NCBI RefSeq assembly: GCF_024756255.1
Contig: NZ_JANUHB010000001.1
Coordinates: 124,001-188,000, forward strand
Length of the DNA: 64,000 nt
Source: Massilia agilis
Lineage (GTDB): Bacteria; Pseudomonadota; Gammaproteobacteria; Burkholderiales; Burkholderiaceae_D
Direction of reading: 5' to 3'
Part shown: in pieces, positions 47,847 through 56,817 of the stretch
Numbering within the stretch: the stretch's first letter is position 1
How the letters are laid out: each line of letters begins with the position of its first letter
Notes under the pieces: model-generated
What the model was told of the DNA's origin: nothing
The model's database searches: none
The model's input: only the letters and a program-made list of their open reading frames with translations
Made by a program: the position numbers and the translations under genes

Positions 47847-48620
47847 ATGCGTGTCGCCACCTTCAACGTCAACGGCATCGGCAGCCGCCTGCCCGCCCTC
47901 CTGCAGTGGCTGGACGAAACCCGGCCCGACGTGGCCTGCCTGCAGGAACTCAAGGCGCCGCAAGAGAAGTTCCCGCTGGATGCGATCCGCGAGGCCGGCT
48001 ACGGCGCGATCTGGCATGGCCAGAAGAGCTGGAACGGCGTGGCGATCCTCGCGCGCGGTTGCCAGCCGCAGGAGGTGGGCCGCGGCCTGCCGGGCGACCC
48101 GGCCGACGAACAAAGCCGCTACATCGAGGCGGTCGTGAACGGGATCCGCATCGCCTGCCTCTACCTGCCCAACGGGAACCCGGCGCCCGGACCCAAGTTC
48201 GACTACAAGCTGGCGTGGTTCGAACGCCTGATCGCGCGCGGCGCCGAACTGATCGCCAGCGGCGAGAAGGTGATCCTGGCCGGCGACTTCAACGTGATGC
48301 CCACCGAACTGGACGTGTACAAGCCCGAGCGCTGGGTCAACGACGCCCTGTTCCGGCCCGAGACGCGCGCAGCCTTCCGGCGCCTGGTGGACCAGGGCTG
48401 GACCGACGCGCTGCGCACCATGCACCCCGACGAAACGATCTACACTTTCTGGGACTACTTCCGCAATGCCTTCGGGCGCGACGCGGGCCTGCGCATCGAC
48501 CACCTGCTGCTCAGTCCCGCGCTGGCCCCCGCGCTGCGCGCCGCCGATGTGGACCGCAACGTGCGCGCGCGCGAAAAGCCGAGCGACCATGCGCCCACCT
48601 GGGTCGAGCTCGACGCCTGA
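47847..48620 (+). CDS. xthA: Exodeoxyribonuclease III
   Basis: 257-residue AP endonuclease/3'-5' exonuclease of base excision repair. Starts MRVATFNVNGIGSR, catalytic Glu in CLQELKAP, GDFNVMPTELDVY, and terminal DHAPTWVEL. Cytoplasmic. Divergent from binding-protein copy 2. Confidence 0.95.
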   Translation: MRVATFNVNGIGSRLPALLQWLDETRPDVACLQELKAPQEKFPLDAIREAGYGAIWHGQKSWNGVAILARGCQPQEVGRGLPGDPADEQSRYIEAVVNGIRIACLYLPNGNPAPGPKFDYKLAWFERLIARGAELIASGEKVILAGDFNVMPTELDVYKPERWVNDALFRPETRAAFRRLVDQGWTDALRTMHPDETIYTFWDYFRNAFGRDAGLRIDHLLLSPALAPALRAADVDRNVRAREKPSDHAPTWVELDA

Positions 48621-48688
48621 CTTTCGGGCCGGGACGCCGGAACGATTACAATGGCAACCTGCCCGCCAACCATTTGACCGGAACCACC

Positions 48689-49294
48689 ATGAGCGCGATA
48701 AAACTCGGCAAGGGAGACGCCCTGATCGTCGTCGACATGCAGTATGACTTCCTGCCCGGCGGCAGCCTGGGTGTGCCGGCAGGGCACGAGGTGATCGCCC
48801 CGATCAACCACCTGCTCGCGCTGTACGGCGACTGCAAGCTGCCGATCTTTGCCTCGCGCGACTGGCATCCCGCCGACCACTGCTCGTTCCGCGAGCAGGG
48901 CGGGCCGTGGCCCGCGCATTGCGTGGCCGGCACCCACGGCGCCGAATTCTCCGCCGAACTGGCCTTCCCCGACGACACCATCGTCATTTCCAAGGCCGAC
49001 ACCGCGCAAGCCGACGCCTATTCCGCCTTCAACGGCACGACGCTGGCCAGCCAGCTGCGCGCGCGCGGCGTGACGCGCGTTGCGGTGTGCGGCCTGGCCA
49101 CCGACTACTGCGTGCTGAACACCGTCACCGACGCGCTGGAAGAAGGCTTTGAGACCCTGATCGTGCCCGAGGCGATGCGCGCCGTGGACGTGCACCCGGG
49201 CGACGGCTCGCGCGCCATCGACCGCATGGTGGCGCGCGGCGCGGTCGCGGTGCGGCTGGGCGAACATGGCATGACCGCGCTGTCGGTCTCGTAA
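48689..49294 (+). CDS. pncA: Nicotinamidase
   Basis: 201-residue isochorismatase-fold enzyme that hydrolyses nicotinamide to nicotinate in NAD salvage. Catalytic Asp in VVDMQYDFLPGG, Lys in VISKADTAQADAYS, nucleophile Cys in VCGLATDYCVLNT, and the metal-site DWHPADH. The ATG is preceded by CCGGAA. Sits 68 bases after xthA. Confidence 0.93.
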   Translation: MSAIKLGKGDALIVVDMQYDFLPGGSLGVPAGHEVIAPINHLLALYGDCKLPIFASRDWHPADHCSFREQGGPWPAHCVAGTHGAEFSAELAFPDDTIVISKADTAQADAYSAFNGTTLASQLRARGVTRVAVCGLATDYCVLNTVTDALEEGFETLIVPEAMRAVDVHPGDGSRAIDRMVARGAVAVRLGEHGMTALSVS

Positions 49295-49313
49295 CACATC
49301 ACCGGACCTGAAG

Positions 49314-50432
49314 ATGCCCGACCAAGCAGTACCCGACACCGACTACACCCTTTCCCCCGCCGACGCCGCCCTGATCCGCAGCCAGGCCCGCCCATCCGAG
49401 CAGGCCGGCATGCTGACCGCGCCGGTGCAGGAACTGATTCACGCCCGCGACTGGCTGCGCATGCTGGCGCCCCGCTCCGTCGGCGGCGCCGAGCTGCCCC
49501 TGCCGCAGGCGGTGCGCCTTGAGGAAGCCATTGCCGCCGCCGACGGCAGCACCGGCTGGACCGTCACGCTGTGCGCCGGCGCCGCCTGGTTTGCCGGCTT
49601 CCTGCCGCCGGCCTACGCGCGCGAGGTGATGGCCACGCGTGGCCTGTGCCTGGGCGGCAGCGGCGCGCCCTCGGGCCATGCCGACGTCGATGGCGACGGC
49701 TATCGCCTGACCGGCCGCTGGGACTTTGCCACCGGCGCGCCCATGACCACGCACTTCACGATGAACGCGATCCTGCGCCGCGACGGCCAGCCGCTGCTGG
49801 ACGAGGCGGGCGCACCGCGCATGCGCGCCTTCATCGTGCCCGCATCCGACGTGACGGTGCACGAAAACTGGCACACCATCGGCCAGAAGGCGACCGCTTC
49901 GCACACTTTCAGCCTTGAGGGCGTGTTCGCCGGCGCGCACCAGGCATTCGACCTGACGCCCGAGGGCGCGGTGGCCGAGGGCCCGCTGTACCGCTTCCCG
50001 TTCCTGTCGCTCGCCTTCGTCACGCTGGGCGCCAACATGGCCGGCATGGCCGCCAACTTCATCGGCCTTGCGCGCGACGTCATCGGGCAGCGGCGCCATC
50101 ATGTGACCAGGCAGCCGCTGGCCGAACTGCCGCAGGTGGCCAGCGCGCTGGCCGACGGCCCCGCTGAACTTGCGCAACTGCGCGAGCACTTCTACGCACT
50201 GCTGGACCGGATGTGGGACCAGGTGTGCCGCCGCGAGCAGGTGCTTGAGGCCGACATCCGCAACCTGCACGAGGTGGCGCTGCGCATGGTGCAGGCCGCA
50301 CGCCGCGCCGTGGACGAGCTGTACCCCCTGTGCGGCCTGTCCGCCTGCGACGGCCGCAGCGAGATCGGCCGCGTGTGGCGCGACCTGCACACCGCCACCC
50401 AGCACGCCCTGCTGCTGCCGTTTGCCGCCTGA
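49314..50432 (+). CDS. Acyl-CoA dehydrogenase-fold flavoprotein (group D monooxygenase-like)
   Basis: 372 residues of the acyl-CoA dehydrogenase superfamily, with LAPRSVGGAELPLPQAVRLEE, the central beta domain TGRWDFATGAP, and helical C-terminal part. The sequence is closest in style to HpaB/HsaA/DszC-like flavin monooxygenases and to uncharacterised dehydrogenases; the usual acyl-CoA dehydrogenase catalytic Glu is not obvious. Between pncA and a LysE exporter on the same strand. Substrate unknown. Confidence 0.75.
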   Translation: MPDQAVPDTDYTLSPADAALIRSQARPSEQAGMLTAPVQELIHARDWLRMLAPRSVGGAELPLPQAVRLEEAIAAADGSTGWTVTLCAGAAWFAGFLPPAYAREVMATRGLCLGGSGAPSGHADVDGDGYRLTGRWDFATGAPMTTHFTMNAILRRDGQPLLDEAGAPRMRAFIVPASDVTVHENWHTIGQKATASHTFSLEGVFAGAHQAFDLTPEGAVAEGPLYRFPFLSLAFVTLGANMAGMAANFIGLARDVIGQRRHHVTRQPLAELPQVASALADGPAELAQLREHFYALLDRMWDQVCRREQVLEADIRNLHEVALRMVQAARRAVDELYPLCGLSACDGRSEIGRVWRDLHTATQHALLLPFAA

Positions 50433-50443
50433 AGCGACGCAAC

Positions 50444-51067
50444 ATGCTCTCGATCGAACAAGTCCTTGGCTTTCTCACCGCCGCCGTCCTGATCACCCTG
50501 TCGCCGGGACCGGACAACATGATGGTACTTGGCATCGGCATGGCCAAGGGCCGTGCGCGCGGCATGGCCTTTGGCCTGGGCTGCGCGCTGGGCTGCCTGA
50601 GCCACACCGTGCTGGCCACGCTCGGCGTATCGGCGCTGATCGCCGCGTCGCCCGCCGCTTTCACGCTGCTCAAGGTGGCGGGCGGCCTGTACCTGGTCTG
50701 GCTCGGCCTGCAGGCCTTACGCAGCCGCGGCGGCGCCAGGGCGGCCACTGTCACCGCCAGCGAGCCGCTGTCCACGCTGTTCGCCAAAGGGCTGCTGGCC
50801 AACGCCATCAACCCCAAGGTGGTGCTGTTCTTCCTGTCCTTCCTGCCGCAGTTCGTGGTCGCGGCGCACGGCCACGCCAACCTGCAGACGGCGGCGCTGG
50901 GCATCATCTTCACGGTACAGGCGGCCCTGCTGTTCGGGCTGCTCGGCTTCTTCTCGGGATCGGTTGGCGCGTGGCTGGCCAGGCGGCCCAGTGCCGGCAT
51001 GTGGCTCGACCGCCTGGCCGGCGGCATCTTCGTTGCGCTCGGCCTAAAGCTGCTGGTCGCCCGCTAA
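50444..51067 (+). CDS. LysE/RhtB family amino acid exporter
   Basis: 207-residue membrane protein with six predicted helices and the family start LITLSPGPDNMMVLGIGMAKG; GLLANAINPKVVLFFLSFLPQF is the second signature. Exports amino acids or their derivatives. Convergent with the diguanylate cyclase gene and overlapping it by 24 bases. Confidence 0.9.
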   Translation: MLSIEQVLGFLTAAVLITLSPGPDNMMVLGIGMAKGRARGMAFGLGCALGCLSHTVLATLGVSALIAASPAAFTLLKVAGGLYLVWLGLQALRSRGGARAATVTASEPLSTLFAKGLLANAINPKVVLFFLSFLPQFVVAAHGHANLQTAALGIIFTVQAALLFGLLGFFSGSVGAWLARRPSAGMWLDRLAGGIFVALGLKLLVAR

Positions 51068-52282
51068 CACCTGGCTCACCGCCAGCGTCATTGGCGCCGG
51101 GTGCGCGCGCAACGCATCCTCGGCATCGCACGCCGCGGCGGCGCACACGGCCACGTTGCGGCCCGCGGCCTTGGCCAGGTACAGCGCGCGGTCGGCGCGG
51201 CACAGCAGCGCGGTGATGCTTTCGCCGGGCTCCAGCCGCGCCACGCCGATGCTCACCGTGTATGCCACCACCACGGTGGGCGGCAGCAGCAGCGGCGAAT
51301 GGGCAAGCGCATCGCGCAGGCGCTCGGCCACGGAGCTCGCCGTTTCGATCGATGCGTCCGGCAGCAGCACGGCGAATTCCTCCCCGCCCAGGCGCGCGCA
51401 GCAGTCGGCCTCGCGGATCACGCTCGCGGTGCGCCGCACGATGTCCTCCAGCACCCGGTCGCCGACCGCGTGGCCGAAGGTGTCGTTGATGCGCTTGAAG
51501 TGGTCCACGTCGAACAGCAGCACCGACAGCTCGGCGCCGCTTCGCGTCACGCGCGCGCGCTCGTGCTCGGCCAGGTTGAAGAACGCGCGCCGCGACCAGG
51601 CCCCGGTCAGGTAATCGTGGTCCGCCGCATACCTGGCCCTGGCCACGATGTCGGCATTGGCCATCATCACCGCGCCCAGCGTCAGGAGCGGCATGGCGAG
51701 CGTACCGAGCGAAAAGAAGATCAGGGTCCAGGTGGCCGCGTCGAACAGCGGCGCCATGCCCGCATGCTGGGCCAGCGACACGGCCGCCCGCACCGCATGG
51801 CCGCTCGCCAGTACGAACGCCGCCACGCTGGTGAACACGTAGGGATAGCGTGCCGGCGCCTTGCCCAGCGCGCGCCGGACCGCCAGCCCGATGGCCAGCG
51901 TGGACCCGCCGTGGAACAGCGAGGCCACCACCACGCGCAGTGGGAATGACTCGATCGCGTAGTGGAAAATGGTGAGCGCGCCCAGCGCAAGCACGGCGCA
52001 GGCAGCCAGGGCGCGCGCGCCGGTAGGCACTCCCAGGTGGCTGCGAAAGCCCACCAGCATCGTCGCAATGGCCCACAGGTACAGCCCGTTGGCCAGCTCG
52101 ATCGAAACCAGGTCGGGCAGCACGCCTCGCCCGGCGAACAGCGGCAGCGCCAGCACCGCCAGCCAGTTGGCGCGCGCCCAGCAGCGGATGCCCTTCACCT
52201 CGCTGCGCGACAGCGACGACAGGACCAGCAGCATGACGGCCGACATGGCGGCCGTGACGAGAAGGAGGCTCAGTGTGCTCAA
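51044..52282 (-). CDS. Membrane diguanylate cyclase (GGDEF)
   Basis: 412 residues. Seven or so N-terminal helices (residues 1-220) form a sensor, then a GGDEF domain with the active site RLGGEEFAVLLPD. A product-inhibition I-site is present five residues upstream (READ), so the enzyme is probably active and feedback controlled. Makes c-di-GMP; could influence curli and motility. The C-terminal tail overlaps the LysE gene. Confidence 0.92.
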   Translation of the reverse strand: MSTLSLLLVTAAMSAVMLLVLSSLSRSEVKGIRCWARANWLAVLALPLFAGRGVLPDLVSIELANGLYLWAIATMLVGFRSHLGVPTGARALAACAVLALGALTIFHYAIESFPLRVVVASLFHGGSTLAIGLAVRRALGKAPARYPYVFTSVAAFVLASGHAVRAAVSLAQHAGMAPLFDAATWTLIFFSLGTLAMPLLTLGAVMMANADIVARARYAADHDYLTGAWSRRAFFNLAEHERARVTRSGAELSVLLFDVDHFKRINDTFGHAVGDRVLEDIVRRTASVIREADCCARLGGEEFAVLLPDASIETASSVAERLRDALAHSPLLLPPTVVVAYTVSIGVARLEPGESITALLCRADRALYLAKAAGRNVAVCAAAACDAEDALRAHPAPMTLAVSQVLAGDQQL

Positions 52283-52386
52283 GGGGAAACCGGGAGTGCG
52301 GTACAGCCAGCTATCTTACACAATAGTTTCTCCGAAACACGAAAAAGTATGAAAAGCTCAACTTCATTACGCAACGCCCCGAGGCG

Positions 52387-53295
52387 TCAGAAGTACTTCG
52401 ACAAGTAGTAGGCGCCCGAATCGGGCAGCACCGCCGCCACCCGCGCGCCGTGAAAGCGCGGCAGGATCTCGGCGATGCCGGCCACCACGCAACCGCTCGA
52501 GCCACCGGCCAGGATGCCCTCCTCGGTCGCAAGCGCCCGGCACCAGGCCAGCGTCTGCCCGTCCGGCACCTGCACCACGTCGTCCACCACGGCCGGGTCG
52601 AAGCTGTGCGAGGGCTCGCGCTTGCCCACGCCCTCGATCACGGTGTCGAATTCGCCCGCGGCCGGGCGGTCGGTCACCAGCTTGCGATACGACGAGTTCA
52701 GCGGCTCCACGCCGATCACGCGCACGTTCGGGTTGCGCTCCTTGAGGTAGCGGCCGATGCCGGAAATGGTGCCGCCCGAGCCGATGCCGCACACGAACAC
52801 GTCGAGCTCGCCGCCGAGCTGCCGCCACAGCTCCGGCGCGGTGTCGTGGTAGTGCGCCAGCCGATTGAGCTCGGACGCGTACTGGTCCAGATGAAAGGCG
52901 CCGCGCTCGGCCGCGATGCGCCGCGCCACGGCGTGGTAATCCCCCTCGCCGCTCGCCTGCGCGCACAGGTGAACGCGCGCGCCGTAGGCCCCGATGCGCC
53001 GGACCTTCTCGACGCTGGTGCACTCCGGCACCGCAACCTCGCACTCCAGCCCAAGCACGGCACTGGCCATCGCCAGCGCGGCGCCGGTGTTGCCGGATGA
53101 GCTCTCGACCAGCCGCGTCGTGCCCTCCGGCATGTGCCGCAACATGTAGCGCACCATCCTGTCCTTGATGCTGCCGCCCGGGTTCATGTATTCGAGTTTG
53201 GCGACCACGTCCGCGGCCGGAAACAGCCGTTCCAGCCGTACCACCGGCGTATTGCCGATTGCATCCATGACCGATTCCCTGATCTCGTTCTCCAT
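52387..53295 (-). CDS. Cysteine synthase-family PLP enzyme
   Basis: 302-residue beta-family PLP enzyme. PLP Lys in NPGGSIKDRM, substrate loop SSSGNTGAALAM, phosphate-binding GIGSGGTISGIG. Resembles O-acetylserine sulfhydrylase/cystathionine beta-synthase cores, but the loop differences leave the exact substrate open (a diaminopropionate-type synthase is also possible). GAGGAAGAG precedes the ATG. Stands alone. Confidence 0.85.
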   Translation of the reverse strand: MENEIRESVMDAIGNTPVVRLERLFPAADVVAKLEYMNPGGSIKDRMVRYMLRHMPEGTTRLVESSSGNTGAALAMASAVLGLECEVAVPECTSVEKVRRIGAYGARVHLCAQASGEGDYHAVARRIAAERGAFHLDQYASELNRLAHYHDTAPELWRQLGGELDVFVCGIGSGGTISGIGRYLKERNPNVRVIGVEPLNSSYRKLVTDRPAAGEFDTVIEGVGKREPSHSFDPAVVDDVVQVPDGQTLAWCRALATEEGILAGGSSGCVVAGIAEILPRFHGARVAAVLPDSGAYYLSKYF

Positions 53296-53433
53296 GCGCT
53301 CTTCCTCGCGAAGTTTCCACAAGGAAATAACACTAACACGGCAAGGTTGATCGTGGCGCACGATCCGCGTGGTCCAGCGTTGTCAATATTGCTCTGCTAC
53401 ACTAGCAGCCCCATCCATTCCGACGAGGCCCCC

Positions 53434-54507
53434 ATGATCCGCACGCTGTACCGCTGCCTGCTGCTCCTTGCCCTGCCCCTGTTTGCGCTGGCCGCCGAAC
53501 CGCCGCCGCGCGACGTCATCGGCGACCTCGGGCGCATCGTCAGCCCCGCGGGCATCCAGGAAAACTTCAAGCTGCACATCGGCGGCATCGACCAATGGCT
53601 GTACGTGCGCGGCCAGGACAAGGCCAACCCGGTGATCCTGTTCGTGCACGGCGGCCCGGCCTCGCCGGCGGCGCCGGTGATGTGGACCTACCAGCGTCCG
53701 CTGGAAGAGTATTTCACCGTCGTCAACTACGACCAGCGCGGCGCCGGCAAGACCTACCTCGAAAGCGACCCGGCCACGGTCAAGCCGACCCTGAAAATCG
53801 ACCGCTACGTCCAGGACGCGGTCGAGATCGCGCAGCAGGTGGCCCAGCGCTACGGCAAGCGCAAGGTGATCCTGGTGGGCCACAGCTGGGGCACCATCGT
53901 GGCGATGAAGGCGGCGCTGGCGCGGCCCGACCTGTTCTACGCCTACGTGGGCATCGGCCAGGTCATCAACGCGCACGACAACGAGCGGATCAGCTTCGAC
54001 CACGGCTTGCAGCAGGCGCGCGCCGCGCACAACCAGGCGGCGCTGGACGAGCTGGCCACCATCGCGCCCTACCCCGGCAACCAGCCGATCACGCGCGAGC
54101 GCATCATCATCGCGCGCAAGTGGGCGCAGTACTACGGCGGCCTGTCGGCCTTCCGCAGCGAATCGGGCTACTACTTCAACGCGGCGGCGCTCTCGCCGGA
54201 ATACGACAAGGCCGCCGTGGACGCGATCGACAAGGGCAGCCTGCTCACGCTGGGCAGCGTCATCGACGAAATGCTCGAGGTGGATTTCAAGGGCGTGACC
54301 CGGTTCCCGATCCCGGTGCTGATGTTCATGGGGCGCCACGACTATTCGACCCCGTCGCAGCCGACCGCTGCCTGGCTCGACAAGGTGAAGGCGCCGTACA
54401 AGAAAGGCGTGTGGTTCGAGCGCTCGTCGCACCTGGTGCAGTTCGAGGAACCGGGCAAGCTCTTGGTCAGCCTGCTCGAATACGTGCGACCGCTGGCGCG
54501 CGACTGA
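53434..54507 (+). CDS. Exported alpha/beta hydrolase, proline iminopeptidase-like
   Basis: 357 residues with signal peptide ending near LFALAAE. FVHGGPASPAAP and VVNYDQRGAGKTY are typical of prolyl aminopeptidases; the nucleophile elbow is GHSWGTIVAM, then Asp in GRHDYSTP and His in SSHLVQFEEP. GACGAGG precedes the ATG. Likely an exported peptidase or esterase; divergent from the cysteine synthase-like gene. Confidence 0.87.
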   Translation: MIRTLYRCLLLLALPLFALAAEPPPRDVIGDLGRIVSPAGIQENFKLHIGGIDQWLYVRGQDKANPVILFVHGGPASPAAPVMWTYQRPLEEYFTVVNYDQRGAGKTYLESDPATVKPTLKIDRYVQDAVEIAQQVAQRYGKRKVILVGHSWGTIVAMKAALARPDLFYAYVGIGQVINAHDNERISFDHGLQQARAAHNQAALDELATIAPYPGNQPITRERIIIARKWAQYYGGLSAFRSESGYYFNAAALSPEYDKAAVDAIDKGSLLTLGSVIDEMLEVDFKGVTRFPIPVLMFMGRHDYSTPSQPTAAWLDKVKAPYKKGVWFERSSHLVQFEEPGKLLVSLLEYVRPLARD

Positions 54508-54571
54508 ACCCGGCACGGAACTGCCGGCTCCGATACAATCGGCATCAGTTCAACCAGCGACCGGAGCGACC

Positions 54572-54958
54572 ATGTCGGGCTTTAGCATCAACATCGAACA
54601 GAAGACCCTCGAGGGCAACAACTTCCGTGAAGTGCTGTACACCACCGCCCGCAGCCAGCTCGTGATCATGACGCTGCAGCCGGGCGAAGAGATCGGCATG
54701 GAGCGCCACGAAGGGCACGACCAGTTCATCCGCGTGGAAGAAGGCGAAGGCGTGGCCATCCTCGACGGCGAAAAGCACGCGCTCGAAGATGGCGTGGCGG
54801 TCGTGATCCCGGCCGGCACCGAGCACAACGTGATCAACACCTCGGGCAGTGCCCCGATGCGGCTGTACACGCTGTACACGCCGCCCGAGCACCCGGACGG
54901 CATCATCCACAAGACCAAGGCCGAAGCCGACGAATACGAGCGCCAGCACGGCCACTGA
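54572..54958 (+). CDS. Cupin domain protein
   Basis: 128 residues of a single beta-barrel cupin. Motif 1 is GEEIGMERHEGHDQFIRVEEG and motif 2 VVIPAGTEHNVINTS, with the expected His and Glu metal ligands. Members with this sequence are common mannose-6-phosphate isomerase-like proteins of unknown role. It follows the peptidase-like gene by 64 bases. Confidence 0.85.
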   Translation: MSGFSINIEQKTLEGNNFREVLYTTARSQLVIMTLQPGEEIGMERHEGHDQFIRVEEGEGVAILDGEKHALEDGVAVVIPAGTEHNVINTSGSAPMRLYTLYTPPEHPDGIIHKTKAEADEYERQHGH

Positions 54959-54981
54959 GCCGTCAGTGCCGCGCATTAGCC

Positions 54982-55200
54982 ACGTAGGGTGGGCAGATTC
55001 TGCCCACGCGTCGCGCCGCACATTTCGCCCGTCGTCCCGGCGCAGGCCGGGACCCATGCTGAGCCAAAATTCACGCGGCGTATGGGTTCCGGCTTTCGCC
55101 GGAACGACGGGGATTCAGACAGTGGGATCGCTGCCCGCGCCCCTTGGGCTGGCCTCGGTCAGCACGCGTAGGGTGGGCAGATTCTGCCCACGCGTTCAAG
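54982..55200. repeat. Two REP-like repeats flanking a second repeat type
   Basis: Forward copies of GTAGGGTGGGCAG/CTGCCCACGCG at 54982-55012 and 55166-55200 bracket a different inverted repeat. The whole 281-base gap between the cupin and the DUF2419 gene is made of repeats; no gene is seen in it. Confidence 0.85.
55030..55112. repeat. Inverted-repeat element CGTCGTCCCGGC...GCCGGAACGACG
   Basis: Arms at 55030-55057 and 55082-55112 are imperfect inverses (CGTCGTCCCGGCGCAGGC against GCCGGAACGACG), each with its own smaller stem. This form is widespread in proteobacterial genomes and unrelated to the GTAGGG family. Confidence 0.75.
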
Positions 55201-55239
55201 CAGTGTGTTCGCCGCCCGCGCCCCCAGAGCTGGCCGCAG

Positions 55240-56154
55240 TCAGTAATCCGTCGTGATCGTCAGGTGGTAAGGAATCGTGCCGCACGCATGCCGGTTCTGC
55301 CACAGCACATTGACCATCGCATGTTCGGACACCCCCACATGCCGCGCCAGCATCTGGCAGCCGAGCACAGTGGCGGCGCGGATCGCGCGCTCTTCGTCGC
55401 TTTCGCGCATGATGAGGGTGTGGCTGTCGATCTTGGCCGCCAGCGCGGGGTCGAACTTGAGCACCTTAATCGAGCGCATCACGCGCGGCATCTGGTAGCT
55501 GGCTGCCACCGTGATGTCGCAATCGACTTCGCTACCCTGCTCGCGCAGGAACCCGGCGTACCACATTACCGCCAGCTGGGCCCGCACCAGGTACGGGTCC
55601 TGGCCATACGCCATCGGGAAGCGCCGGGCCAGCCGCTCGGCGTCATCGCTGGTCAGGTTGCCGCTGCCCGCTGCCTGCACCAGCTCGGCCGCGGCCTCCT
55701 CCAGGCGCTCGCCCGCCAGCACCTCGCGCAGGAACTGGGCCCGGCGCCGCGCCAGCGAAATCTCGCCCAGCACGTCGAGCACCGCCTGCTCCTGGCCCGA
55801 CCCCAGCAGTTCGCGCAGCCGCGCCGGCGTCGGCTCCTCGCCCCATGCATAGTCCAGCGCCGCCTTCAGGCCGTGCGCACCGCCTTCATCGCCCCAGTGG
55901 TAGCGCGTGATGCCGTCGGTGGTCGGCGTCCAGAACATGAAGTTCAGGCTGTTCAATGCAATGCTGTAGGCAGCCGCGCCTTCCGGCGTCTGGCCGGCCG
56001 GCTTGCCGAACAGGCCAACGGCCATGTGGCTGAAGCGGTCGGCCCGCGCGGGCATGCGGGCAATGGCCTCGGCATCGACGGCCACCAGCTCGGGCTGGTA
56101 GTCGGCGTTGGCACGGGCGAGGATGCGTTCCTTGGCGGTGGGTTGGCCGGTCAT
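55240..56154 (-). CDS. Queuosine-salvage N-glycosylase-like protein (DUF2419/Qng1)
   Basis: 304 residues. The order of motifs matches human QNG1 along its length: NSLNFMFW (LNFSFW in QNG1), FPMAYGQDPYLVRAQLAV, ITVAASYQMPRVMRSIKVLKF, RAATVLGCQM, and the terminal WQNRHACGTIPYHLTITTDY. Qng1 releases queuine from queuosine 5'-phosphate. The ATG giving MTGQPTAKE has CGGAG upstream. No other queuosine gene is nearby. Assignment is from recognised motif order, not a database search. Confidence 0.72.
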   Translation of the reverse strand: MTGQPTAKERILARANADYQPELVAVDAEAIARMPARADRFSHMAVGLFGKPAGQTPEGAAAYSIALNSLNFMFWTPTTDGITRYHWGDEGGAHGLKAALDYAWGEEPTPARLRELLGSGQEQAVLDVLGEISLARRRAQFLREVLAGERLEEAAAELVQAAGSGNLTSDDAERLARRFPMAYGQDPYLVRAQLAVMWYAGFLREQGSEVDCDITVAASYQMPRVMRSIKVLKFDPALAAKIDSHTLIMRESDEERAIRAATVLGCQMLARHVGVSEHAMVNVLWQNRHACGTIPYHLTITTDY

Positions 56155-56230
56155 GATGCTCCGTTGAGAAATTCCATCCGGCAATAATAATCCCCTTTTG
56201 TCATAAGGGAAATAGACCAAGAGAAGAATT

Positions 56231-56248
56231 TGTAGGACCGGTCCCACA
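56231..56248. promoter_or_regulatory. Palindrome upstream of the hydrophilic-protein gene
   Basis: TGTAGGACCGGTCCCACA, with a perfect GGACCGGTCC core, lies 85 bases before the ATG at 56333 in the gap divergent from the DUF2419 gene. Candidate operator for either gene. Confidence 0.4.
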
Positions 56249-56332
56249 AAGTCCACGTCCGTTTTCCGATTGGCCCTGGCGCCCACGGGACTACCATCAA
56301 GGTTTGTCCGTTTCACCAGACAGGAGGTCACC

Positions 56333-56740
56333 ATGGCTGAGAACAAAGGCAGGGGCGTCAAGGGCGCCAACTATGACGAGCTGAGCGGGATTGGCACCAG
56401 CGAAGCGGGCGTCACCGGGACCACGGGCAACCTGAACACCGGCGGCCGCGACGGGGGCGTAGGCATGCCGAGCCGTAACGACGCAGGCAACCTGCAGAAT
56501 GCGGACCTGGGTGAACACGGCGACACACCCGCGCTGGGCAGCCGGGTACGCGGACCGCACAGCCGCCAGGGCGGCCAGCAGCAGGGACAGCAAAACGCGC
56601 AGGGCGGCCAGGGCGGACAGCAAAGCCAGCAGAGCGGCCAGGGCGGATCGCTGTCCGGCCCGGGCGACGCCGAGCAGCAGCGCGAGGACAGCCAGACCGC
56701 AGCGAACCCCAACATCCAGGGCGGGACGCGTTCGCGTTGA
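56333..56740 (+). CDS. Hydrophilic, Gly/Gln-rich disordered protein
   Basis: 135 residues without hydrophobic segments or a known domain. The C-terminal half is Gln/Gly repeats (QQQGQQNAQGGQGGQQSQQ). A strong ribosome site, CAGGAGG, precedes the ATG, supporting expression. Similar in style to the gene at 42317 (Gly/Gln/Ser-rich, ends basic), so the two may be one loosely conserved family of stress hydrophilins. Confidence 0.68.
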   Translation: MAENKGRGVKGANYDELSGIGTSEAGVTGTTGNLNTGGRDGGVGMPSRNDAGNLQNADLGEHGDTPALGSRVRGPHSRQGGQQQGQQNAQGGQGGQQSQQSGQGGSLSGPGDAEQQREDSQTAANPNIQGGTRSR

Positions 56741-56817
56741 TCCGGTATGCCCGGGCAAACTGGAGGTTCGCAGCCGGGTCGGGTACGATGCGGCTGTTCG
56801 AACCTCTTTTGCCCGGG

